Below, piece by piece: positions 1 to 5,284 of a stretch of DNA of 7,254 nt. The position numbers were made by a program, and so were the translations under genes. Within the stretch, counting starts at the first letter, position 1. The number at the start of each line of letters is the position of its first letter. The notes under the pieces were generated by a model, which did not search any database, was not told the DNA's origin, and was given only the letters and a program-made list of their open reading frames with translations. The stretch comes from Hyphomicrobiales bacterium (GTDB taxonomy: Bacteria > Pseudomonadota > Alphaproteobacteria > Rhizobiales > S144-23): positions 1 through 7,254 of the forward strand of contig WGBL01000269.1 of NCBI GenBank assembly GCA_015494375.1. Direction: 5' to 3'.

Positions 1-356
1 CCCGGCGCGAGCAATATCAGATCGAAGGCGCGCTCATAAACGCGAAAGCGCGGATGCCCCACAAGCCAATACTCGGACGCCCGCATGATGCGCCTCTGCT
101 GGCGGGGCGTAAGGCTTGCAATCGCCTGCTCCGGGGTCGGCCGATGCTTAACCTCGATAAAGGCGAGCCGCCGGCCGCGCAAGGCGATGATATCGATCTC
201 GCCAACGGGCGTGCGCGCACGCCTGGCAAGGACGCGATAGCCCTTGGCCAAGAGCAGGGCCACCGCAACCCACTCTGCAAAACGGCCCAGCCGATAGCGC
301 CGCCGGTGTTCAAGGCTTGAGCGTGCTGCTCTCGCGCTGCCCTCGCGTTCGCCCAT
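1..356 (-). CDS. yraN: YraN/UPF0102 family nuclease-fold protein, 3' end cut by window edge
   Basis: Reading the minus strand from an ATG at 356-354 gives 118 codons that stay open to base 1, so the C-terminus is missing. The protein matches the UPF0102 (YraN) pattern, a small PD-(D/E)xK nuclease-like fold. Visible hallmarks are RLGRFAEW (residues 22-29, with E28), GEIDIIAL (52-59, with D55) and FIEVKHR (66-72, with E68 and K70), which together form the usual E...D...ExK putative metal-binding set. The family has been linked to DNA processing or recombination by fold, but its cellular role is not settled. The first 18 residues are polar and basic and less conserved in type. The gene lies 79 bp downstream of rsmI on the same strand and is probably co-transcribed; in E. 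coli yraN also lies in this neighbourhood. A different-frame reading at 17-382 lacks these motifs and is a shadow. Family assignment is firm; function is not. Confidence 0.9.
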   Translation of the reverse strand, partial: MGEREGSARAARSSLEHRRRYRLGRFAEWVAVALLLAKGYRVLARRARTPVGEIDIIALRGRRLAFIEVKHRPTPEQAIASLTPRQQRRIMRASEYWLVGHPRFRVYERAFDLILLAP

Positions 357-361
357 CCCAA

Positions 362-365
362 CTCC
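362..365 (-). promoter_or_regulatory. Likely Shine-Dalgarno for yraN
   Basis: On the minus strand GGAG lies five bases upstream of the ATG at 356-354. It supports that start over other candidates; the frame upstream meets a TAA at 407-405 and offers no other ATG. An ATG at 367-365 is in a different frame. Confidence 0.45.
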
Positions 366-435
366 ATCCCGCCGCGCCTCACCGCGCCTCAGGCCCCGTC
401 GGTCTTATTCCGTCCTCTTCTTTATTGCATACCCT

Positions 436-1341
436 TTATTCCATGCCCTTTCGACGCGCGAGCGCAAGCCCATAGACGCGTCGCCGCGCAACCTTCAGGC
501 GCGCGCTCACCGCATCGACGGCATCGCGCACACTCATGTGCAAAAGAGCCTCGTCGAGGGCGTTTTCAATCTCGCGATCGCCCGCTTCTGTCGCCTGGCC
601 CGGGCCCGGCGCGATGACAACCACCATCTCGCCCTTGGGCGGCGCCTCGTCCACCCTGGCTGCGAGCGCGTCAAGGCGGCCCGTCAGCACCTCCTCATGG
701 CGCTTGGTCATCTCGCGCGCGATCGCCGCCTCGCGATTGCCGAGCACCGCCCGCGCGTCATGGAGCATCTCCGAGAGCCGGGCGGGTGACTCGAAAAAGA
801 CAAGTGCGCCCGGCACGCTTGCAAGCTCTCCGAGCCGCTTGCGGCGCTTGGATGACTTCGCCGGCAGAAACCCCTCGAAATAGAAGTGCTCGCCGGCAAT
901 CCCCGAGACCACGAGCCCCGCCAAGGCCGCACTCGGGCCTGGCACCACATAGACCGGATGGCCCGCCGCGCGCACCGCACGCACCAGCTTGAAGCCCGGA
1001 TCCGAGATAAGTGGCATGCCGGCATCGGAGATGAGCGCCACGGGCCGGCCGGCGGCGATACGGGCCAGGATGCGCGGTCGCATGCGGGCGCCGTTGTGCT
1101 CATGATAGCTCTCGAGGGGCTGCGCAATGCCATAGCGGGCCAACAGCTTGGCGCTGTGACGGGTATCCTCGCAATAGATCGTATCCGCGCGGGCCAGCGT
1201 GGCCACAGCGCGCAACGACATGTCGCCCAGATGGCCGATGGGCGTGGCGACGAGGTGGAGCCCCGCCGCAAGCGGCTCGGCCATGAGGCGCATGAGCTCC
1301 GCCTCGAGTCGCTCAAAAATGCTCGCGTTCTCCCTCACCAT
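436..1341 (-). CDS. rsmI: 16S rRNA (cytidine1402-2'-O)-methyltransferase RsmI
   Basis: This 301-residue protein belongs to the RsmI (YraL) family of the tetrapyrrole-methylase fold. The family uses S-adenosylmethionine to methylate the ribose of C1402 in the decoding centre of 16S rRNA. Family motifs appear in order: LVATPIGHLGD (30-40), CEDTRHSAKLL (57-67), ESYHEHN (77-83), ALISDAGMPLISDPG (102-116), YVVPGPSA (131-138), FEGFLP (155-160), FFESPARL (182-189) and AREMTKRHEE (208-217), followed by a short helical C-terminal region (about 258-301). The N-terminal 26 residues precede the usual family start, so M17 or M20 could be the true start. The ATG at 1341 is preceded by a purine-rich GAGGG about four bases away, which fits only moderately. 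The stop is TAA at 438-436. The gene diverges from the LpoA/LppC-type gene, as in E. coli, and yraN follows it on the same strand. Confidence 0.96.
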   Translation of the reverse strand: MVRENASIFERLEAELMRLMAEPLAAGLHLVATPIGHLGDMSLRAVATLARADTIYCEDTRHSAKLLARYGIAQPLESYHEHNGARMRPRILARIAAGRPVALISDAGMPLISDPGFKLVRAVRAAGHPVYVVPGPSAALAGLVVSGIAGEHFYFEGFLPAKSSKRRKRLGELASVPGALVFFESPARLSEMLHDARAVLGNREAAIAREMTKRHEEVLTGRLDALAARVDEAPPKGEMVVVIAPGPGQATEAGDREIENALDEALLHMSVRDAVDAVSARLKVARRRVYGLALARRKGME

Positions 1342-1892
1342 TCGCCCTCGCGCCTCTGCTGCCGCGCCTTGCCGCTTGGTGGCCCCAGCTGAGGCCTAAC
1401 AGCAGGCGGCCGGGGCGGGCGCGCCTTGCCGACCTTCCCCCTCGGGCCCCAATTCCGCTCTTCGCCGGTCTCAGCGCGCCGCCCAGTCTGCGGGCGTTCG
1501 AACGGAACAAATACGCATTCGGCAAGCGTCCGCACAAATGCGCGATGCCGCGGCCCCCGATCCGATTGGCCCCTTTGCCCCGCCATGGTTATCCCTATGG
1601 GAACTGTTGTGCGCGCATTCGCTGTTGCGGGCGGCTTCGAATCTCTTTTGAATGTAGACCAATCGCAAATGGGTGCGCGAAGCTGCGTCAGCTTGCCGAT
1701 CGTCTTTCATCATGTTGTCGTCATACTCACAGGCTAGTCCATTGTATTCAAGCTTCTTTCGGGTGGGGTGGCGCAAGGGGCAAGCGATCGCCTTAGAGCG
1801 TCAAAGGGGTGCCGAAGCTTCTTCGGTGTCGCAAGCGACTAGAGCGGCGGTATGAGCGGGTTCATCTGGGGGCGTGAGTAACGGGCCGAGCA
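1342..1892. other. Long divergent intergenic region between rsmI and the lipoprotein gene
   Basis: This 551-bp stretch must carry the promoters of both flanking genes, but I cannot place them with confidence. Short open frames exist on both strands (for example 1426-1737 plus and 1471-1776 minus), yet their products show no recognisable motif or family resemblance, so I do not call them. The part nearest rsmI is very GC-rich, while about 1590-1770 has a more balanced composition and is the likelier promoter zone. Visible structures are a 10-nt palindrome CGTTCGAACG at 1495-1504 and adjoining inverted repeats at 1812-1839. No tRNA, riboswitch or convincing sigma-factor consensus was seen. Confidence 0.6.
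1812..1839. repeat. Two adjoining short inverted repeats upstream of the lipoprotein gene
   Basis: CCGAAG (1812-1817), a CTT loop and CTTCGG (1821-1826) form a perfect 6-bp stem. Directly after it GTCGC (1828-1832), AA and GCGAC (1835-1839) form a second inverted repeat. No T-run follows on either strand, so this does not look like an intrinsic terminator. The pair ends about 54 bp before the ATG at 1893 and could be operator-like or a structure in the mRNA leader; either role is inference. Confidence 0.4.
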
Positions 1893-3308
1893 ATGGGGCT
1901 GACGATCAACATCACCGCTATCGCCAACTGGGCGCGTCGCTTGATGGGCCTGAAAGATGAGGGGCAGCGATCGGTTGCGCGGATGCAGCGGTCGGTTGCG
2001 CGGCTGCAACGTTCGGTTGCGCGGGGGCACCGCTCGATTAGGCGGGCACACCGCTCAGAGGGCTTGGGTGGCGTAGCTGCGCTGCTGCTCGCCGGCCTCT
2101 TTGCGGGCCTCCTTGGCGCCTGCGCGGGCGATGGCTCAGGCGCAGGCACGACAGCCGCCATTGCGCCGCCGCCTGGGGCGGGCAGCCAAAGCCCGCTGGC
2201 CAAAAGCGCGAGTGTCAAGGTCGCACTGCTGCTGCCCCTGAGCGCCAAGGGGCGGACGGCCAAGGTTGCCAAGGGGCTCAAGCAGGCCGCAGAGCTCGCG
2301 CTTTTCGAGTTCGATCGCCCCAATGTCTTGCTTTTCACAAAGGACACCAAAGGCACGCCCGAGGGCGCGCGCGCCGCAGCCGAAGCGGCCGTGCAAAGCG
2401 GCGCCGAGCTCATTATCGGGCCGCTGTTCGCTTCCTCGGTTCGAGCCACCGGCGCGGTGGCTCGTGGCGCCGGGGTCCCCGTCATCGCCTTTTCCACCGA
2501 CCGCTCGGTGGCGGGCAACGGCGTCTACCTCCTGAGCTTTCTCGCCGGCGACGAGGTGCCAAGGATTGTTGATTTCGCCATCCGTCAGGGCCGCCGGCGG
2601 TTTGCCGCCCTTATCCCGCAGACCCCCTATGGCGATGTCGTGGAGCGTGCCTTCCGCAATGCCCTTGGGCGGAAGGGCGGCGAGCTTGTCGCGCTTGCCC
2701 GTTATCCGCTCGATGCCAATGGCATGATGCCGCCCACCAAGAGCGTCAAGGAAGCGATCAAGAGCGCCGAGCAATCAGGCCGGCCAGTCGAGGCGCTCTT
2801 CCTGCCGGGTGGACCCGAGACGCTGCCCACACTCTCGACGCTCTTGCCCTATTACGAGATCGACACTTCCAAGGTGCAGTTGCTCGGCAACAGCGGCTGG
2901 GACTATGCCAACATCGGCCAGGAGGAGCCGCTGTTGGGTGGCTGGTTCCCGGCGCCCGACCCCAAGGGCTGGCGCGCCTTCACGCGCCGCTACACCCAGA
3001 CGTTCGGTGCACCCCCGCCGCGGATTGCGAGCCTCGCCTACGATGCCGTAAGCCTCGCCCTCACGCTTTCGCGCCAGCCGCGGGGCATGCGCTATAGCGT
3101 CGCCAACCTCACGCGCGCAAGCGGCTTCGCCGGGGTTGACGGGCTCTTTCGTCTCCGCCCGGATGGCACGACGGAGCGCGGCCTCGCCGTCCTCGAGGTG
3201 CAGAAATATGGCGCCCGCGTACTCGATCCCGCGCCGTCGGCCTTTGGCGCACCGACACGCCCCGCACAGCCCTATTTCTCCTCGCTCATCGGCAGCGCGC
3301 TCAACTGA
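1893..3308 (+). CDS. LpoA/LppC-type penicillin-binding protein activator, outer-membrane lipoprotein
   Basis: The 471-residue product has a hydrophobic segment (about 60-74) ending in the lipobox LGAC (74-77), so C77 is the predicted lipidated cysteine. A low-complexity Gly/Ala/Pro linker (78-104) follows. From about residue 107 (SVKVALLLPLS) to 445 it reads as a type I periplasmic-binding-protein fold of the YraM/LppC kind, with AELIIGPLFASSV (171-183), GVPVIAFSTD (194-203), the inter-lobe segment FAALIPQTPYG (237-247), ALFLPGG (301-307) and SLAYDAVSLAL (380-390). Enteric LpoA activates PBP1A from the outer membrane; this protein resembles only its C-terminal half and lacks the N-terminal TPR-like half, as I recall is common in alphaproteobacteria. 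The N-terminus is odd: 57 mostly polar residues, including arginine-rich tandem heptads, precede the hydrophobic core. The ATG at 1893 has only a weak ribosome site; ATGs at 1944 and 1983 are alternatives. High GC at third positions in the first 24 codons favours 1893. It diverges from rsmI and converges on leuC. Family is confident, the start is less so. Confidence 0.88.
   Translation: MGLTINITAIANWARRLMGLKDEGQRSVARMQRSVARLQRSVARGHRSIRRAHRSEGLGGVAALLLAGLFAGLLGACAGDGSGAGTTAAIAPPPGAGSQSPLAKSASVKVALLLPLSAKGRTAKVAKGLKQAAELALFEFDRPNVLLFTKDTKGTPEGARAAAEAAVQSGAELIIGPLFASSVRATGAVARGAGVPVIAFSTDRSVAGNGVYLLSFLAGDEVPRIVDFAIRQGRRRFAALIPQTPYGDVVERAFRNALGRKGGELVALARYPLDANGMMPPTKSVKEAIKSAEQSGRPVEALFLPGGPETLPTLSTLLPYYEIDTSKVQLLGNSGWDYANIGQEEPLLGGWFPAPDPKGWRAFTRRYTQTFGAPPPRIASLAYDAVSLALTLSRQPRGMRYSVANLTRASGFAGVDGLFRLRPDGTTERGLAVLEVQKYGARVLDPAPSAFGAPTRPAQPYFSSLIGSALN
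1965..2057 (+). repeat. 21-bp tandem repeat array, in frame, about 4.4 copies
   Basis: Units start at 1965, 1986, 2007 and 2028, with a partial fifth at 2049-2057. The first three are near identical and encode QRSVARM, QRSVARL and QRSVARG; the fourth is diverged (HRSIRRA) and the fifth gives only HRS. Being 21 bp long, the unit keeps the reading frame whatever the copy number. It lies between the first 24 residues and the signal-peptide core of the lipoprotein (residues 25-55). Confidence 0.9.
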
Positions 3309-3341
3309 GCCAGGCACCAAATCCCCATTTCAGACGCCGGA

Positions 3342-3363
3342 ACCCAAGCCCGCTGTCTTGGGT
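3342..3363. terminator. Hairpin between convergent genes, possible bidirectional terminator
   Basis: ACCCAAG (3342-3348), an 8-base loop and CTTGGGT (3357-3363) make a perfect 7-bp stem in the 90-bp gap between the lipoprotein stop at 3308 and the leuC stop at 3399. Its position between two converging genes fits a terminator, but there is no clear T-run on either side, so intrinsic termination is not assured. Confidence 0.4.
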
Positions 3364-3398
3364 GTCCTTGCACTTGATCGCGCCGTGGCCGGGCAGGG

Positions 3399-4805
3399 TC
3401 AGCCAAACTCCCGCACATCAACGAAATGCCCGGCAATGGCCGCCGCCGCCGCCATGGCGGGGCTGACGAGATGCGTGCGGCCCTTGCGCCCCTGGCGCCC
3501 CTCGAAGTTGCGATTGGACGTCGAGGCGCACCGCTCCTCGGGGGCAAGCTTGTCGGCATTCATGGCAAGGCACATGGAGCAGCCCGGCTCGCGCCAGTCG
3601 AAGCCGGCCTCGATGAAGATTTTGTCGAGGCCCTCGGCCTCGGCCTGCTCCTTGACGAGCCCCGAGCCCGGCACAATCATGGCGCGCACATTCTCATTCA
3701 CACGGCGCCCCCTGGCGATGCGCGCGGCCTCGCGCAGATCCTCGATCCGACCGTTGGTGCATGACCCGATAAAGACGCGATCGAGCTTGATGTCGGTCAT
3801 TCTGGTGCCGGGCGAGAGCCCCATATAGGCAAGCGCCCGCTCCATCGCGGCGCGCTTGGCCTCATCGGCCACCTCGGCCGGATCGGGCACACGGCCCGTG
3901 ACCGCCACCACATCCTCGGGGCTCGTGCCCCAGGTCACAAGCGGCGGCAGCGCCCGGGCGTCGAGCTCCACCTCGCGATCGAAGACCGCCCCATCATCGG
4001 AGCGAAGCGTCTCCCAGTAGCGCCGTGCCTGTTCCCACGCCGCACCCTTGGGCGCCAGTGGACGGCCTTCGAGATAAGCAAACGTCTTTTCATCAGGCGC
4101 AATCAGCCCCGCCCGCGCCCCGGCCTCGATCGACATGTTGCAGACGGTCATGCGGCCTTCCATCGAAAGCGCCTCGATGGCCTCGCCGGCATACTCGATA
4201 ACATGGCCCGTGCCGCCCGCAGTCCCGATCTCGCCAATGATCGAAAGGATGATGTCCTTGGCGGTCACGTTGTCTGGCGGCGCCCCCTTGACGGTCACGC
4301 GCATGTTTTTGACCTTTTTCTGAATGAGGGTCTGGGTCGCGAGCACATGCTCGACCTCGGATGTGCCGATGCCATGGGCAAGCGCACCGAAGGCGCCGTG
4401 GGTGGAGGTGTGGCTGTCGCCGCAAACGATGGTGGTGCCGGGCAGCGTAAAGCCCTGCTCGGGCCCGATGACATGGACGATGCCCTGGCGCGGGTCCACC
4501 TCGTTGTAATAGGCGATGCCGAACTCGGCGCAATTGTTGGCGAGCGCCTCCACCTGGATGCGCGCTTCGGGATCATCGATGCCCTTGGAGCGATCACTCG
4601 TCGGCACATTGTGGTCGACGACGGCGAGCGTTTTCTCGGGCGCGCGCACCTTGCGGCCCGTCATTCGCAAGCCTTCAAAGGCCTGCGGGCTCGTCACCTC
4701 GTGAATGAGGTGGCGGTCGATATAGATAAGGCAAGTGCCGTCCTCGGCTTCCTCGACCACATGGTCATCCCAGATCTTGTCATAGAGGGTCTTCGGCTTG
4801 CTCAT
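3399..4805 (-). CDS. leuC: 3-isopropylmalate dehydratase large subunit LeuC
   Basis: This 468-residue protein is the aconitase-superfamily large subunit that, with LeuD, isomerises 2-isopropylmalate to 3-isopropylmalate in leucine biosynthesis in the cytoplasm. It begins with the family-typical KTLYDKIWDDHVV (5-17), then IYIDRHLIHEVTSPQAFEGL (27-46) and VVDHNVPT (62-69). The CGDSHTSTHGAFG segment (128-140) and GTSEVEHVLATQ (147-158) are aconitase-type signatures. The three expected [4Fe-4S] ligands are present: C349 in GSCTNGR and C409 and C412 in PGCSMCLAMN. STSNRNFEGRQG (428-439) near the C-terminus is also conserved. The length matches E. coli LeuC (466), so the gene is intact. The start ATG at 4805-4803 is preceded by an AGG only two bases away, a weak ribosome site, but the N-terminus matches the family. 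No leuD lies beside it: the downstream neighbour is the convergent lipoprotein gene, so LeuD must be encoded elsewhere. Confidence 0.98.
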   Translation of the reverse strand: MSKPKTLYDKIWDDHVVEEAEDGTCLIYIDRHLIHEVTSPQAFEGLRMTGRKVRAPEKTLAVVDHNVPTSDRSKGIDDPEARIQVEALANNCAEFGIAYYNEVDPRQGIVHVIGPEQGFTLPGTTIVCGDSHTSTHGAFGALAHGIGTSEVEHVLATQTLIQKKVKNMRVTVKGAPPDNVTAKDIILSIIGEIGTAGGTGHVIEYAGEAIEALSMEGRMTVCNMSIEAGARAGLIAPDEKTFAYLEGRPLAPKGAAWEQARRYWETLRSDDGAVFDREVELDARALPPLVTWGTSPEDVVAVTGRVPDPAEVADEAKRAAMERALAYMGLSPGTRMTDIKLDRVFIGSCTNGRIEDLREAARIARGRRVNENVRAMIVPGSGLVKEQAEAEGLDKIFIEAGFDWREPGCSMCLAMNADKLAPEERCASTSNRNFEGRQGRKGRTHLVSPAMAAAAAIAGHFVDVREFG

Positions 4806-4836
4806 ATCCTGCCCATTTCATGCTCGGTTCATCCGG

Positions 4837-4890
4837 CTCGTTCCAACGGTCCCGCCCGCTCGGAAGGTGTCTCGTTCCGATGGTCCCGCC
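4837..4890. repeat. Pair of 20-nt imperfect direct repeats in front of leuC
   Basis: CTCGTTCCAACGGTCCCGCC (4837-4856) and CTCGTTCCGATGGTCCCGCC (4871-4890) match at 18 of 20 positions, with start points 34 bp apart. The nearer copy ends 32 bp upstream of the leuC start codon. Between and into the second copy, TCGGAA (4860-4865) and TTCCGA (4875-4880) form a 6-bp inverted repeat. They could be regulator sites or part of a structured leader; both are inference. Confidence 0.6.
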
Positions 4891-4916
4891 AGTCCGCAGA
4901 GGCCGTTTTGCTCCGG

Positions 4917-4944
4917 CGGTTCCCCTATTGGGGAGACCGGTTTT
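4917..4944 (+). terminator. Terminator-like hairpin with T-run on the plus strand, no matching gene
   Basis: CGGTTCCCC (4917-4925), loop TATT (4926-4929) and GGGGAGACCG (4930-4939) pair over nine base pairs with one bulged G, followed by GTTTT (4940-4944) on the plus strand. Both neighbouring genes are on the minus strand, where the same structure lacks a T-run and would sit in the leuC upstream region. It may therefore be an mRNA leader structure or chance. Confidence 0.3.
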
Positions 4945-5284
4945 CTCGGGTGGCTTGCGCTCCCGCACGCCCGTTGCCGCCCTGGCAGGCGGTTGCGCGC
5001 TCCGGCAGCTCGGCCTGGTGATCACTCGGGGCGCATTGCGCCCATGGCGCCACCACCACAGACACCGATCCCCCATTTCTCATGTTTTGGGCTTGCCCTC
5101 AAGACCAGGCATCCGGCGGCATCTGTGTGGGAGCAGGTCAGGGGCCAAACGGGAACTTGCGGGCGCTGGCGGGCCATTCACTTCGCCCGGAGCGCTCCCG
5201 CGGCAGAGCGCCCCCCACGATCCGCAGCCTTTAGCGATCACCACTGCTCAGCACTCTTCGGCACGCACTCCCCATGTCGCGCCA

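Larger units (their letters stand above)
4806..5284. other. Intergenic region between gspD and leuC
   Basis: This 479-bp stretch lies downstream of gspD and upstream of leuC, both on the minus strand, so it should hold the end of the gspD transcript and the leuC promoter or leader. Open frames crossing it (4780-5076 minus, 4820-5497 plus) give products rich in Arg, Pro and Gly with no recognisable domain, so I do not call a gene. I looked for a leucine-rich leader peptide before leuC and saw none; the short minus-strand ATG frames examined carry few leucines. Visible structures are direct repeats at 4837-4890, a hairpin with a T-run at 4917-4944, a 6-bp stem with an ATT loop at 5029-5043, and a 6-bp stem (GCGCTC/GAGCGC) at 5192-5211. 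No tRNA was seen. Confidence 0.6.

Noticed and set aside
17..382. 121-codon minus-strand open frame at the left edge
   Set aside because: It overlaps the YraN frame in another register and lacks family motifs, whereas the frame starting at 356 shows the full YraN nuclease-fold motif set.
1495..1508. GTTC/GAAC cluster resembling an alphaproteobacterial LexA site
   Set aside because: The expected GTTC-N7-GTTC spacing is not met; the GAAC copies are one base apart.
1600..1626. GGAAC...GTT resembling a general-stress (EcfG) promoter
   Set aside because: The spacer is 19 bases, outside the usual 16-17.
1471..1776. 101-codon minus-strand frame in the rsmI-lipoprotein gap
   Set aside because: No motif, no good ribosome site, and overlapping frames on the other strand are equally long; chance in GC-rich DNA is the simplest reading.
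1874..1960. 28-codon GTG frame overlapping the lipoprotein start
   Set aside because: A GGGGG lies nearby, but the start is GTG, the peptide shows no recognisable features, and the overlapping ATG frame has coding-like third positions.
1862..2518. 218-codon minus-strand frame with repeated Cys/Arg heptads
   Set aside because: The repeats are just the antisense reading of the 21-bp array, and the rest has no family features.
5192..5211. GCGCTC/GAGCGC hairpin downstream of gspD as terminator
   Set aside because: The stem is only 6 bp and no T-run follows on the minus strand, so it is listed only as a structure in the gap.
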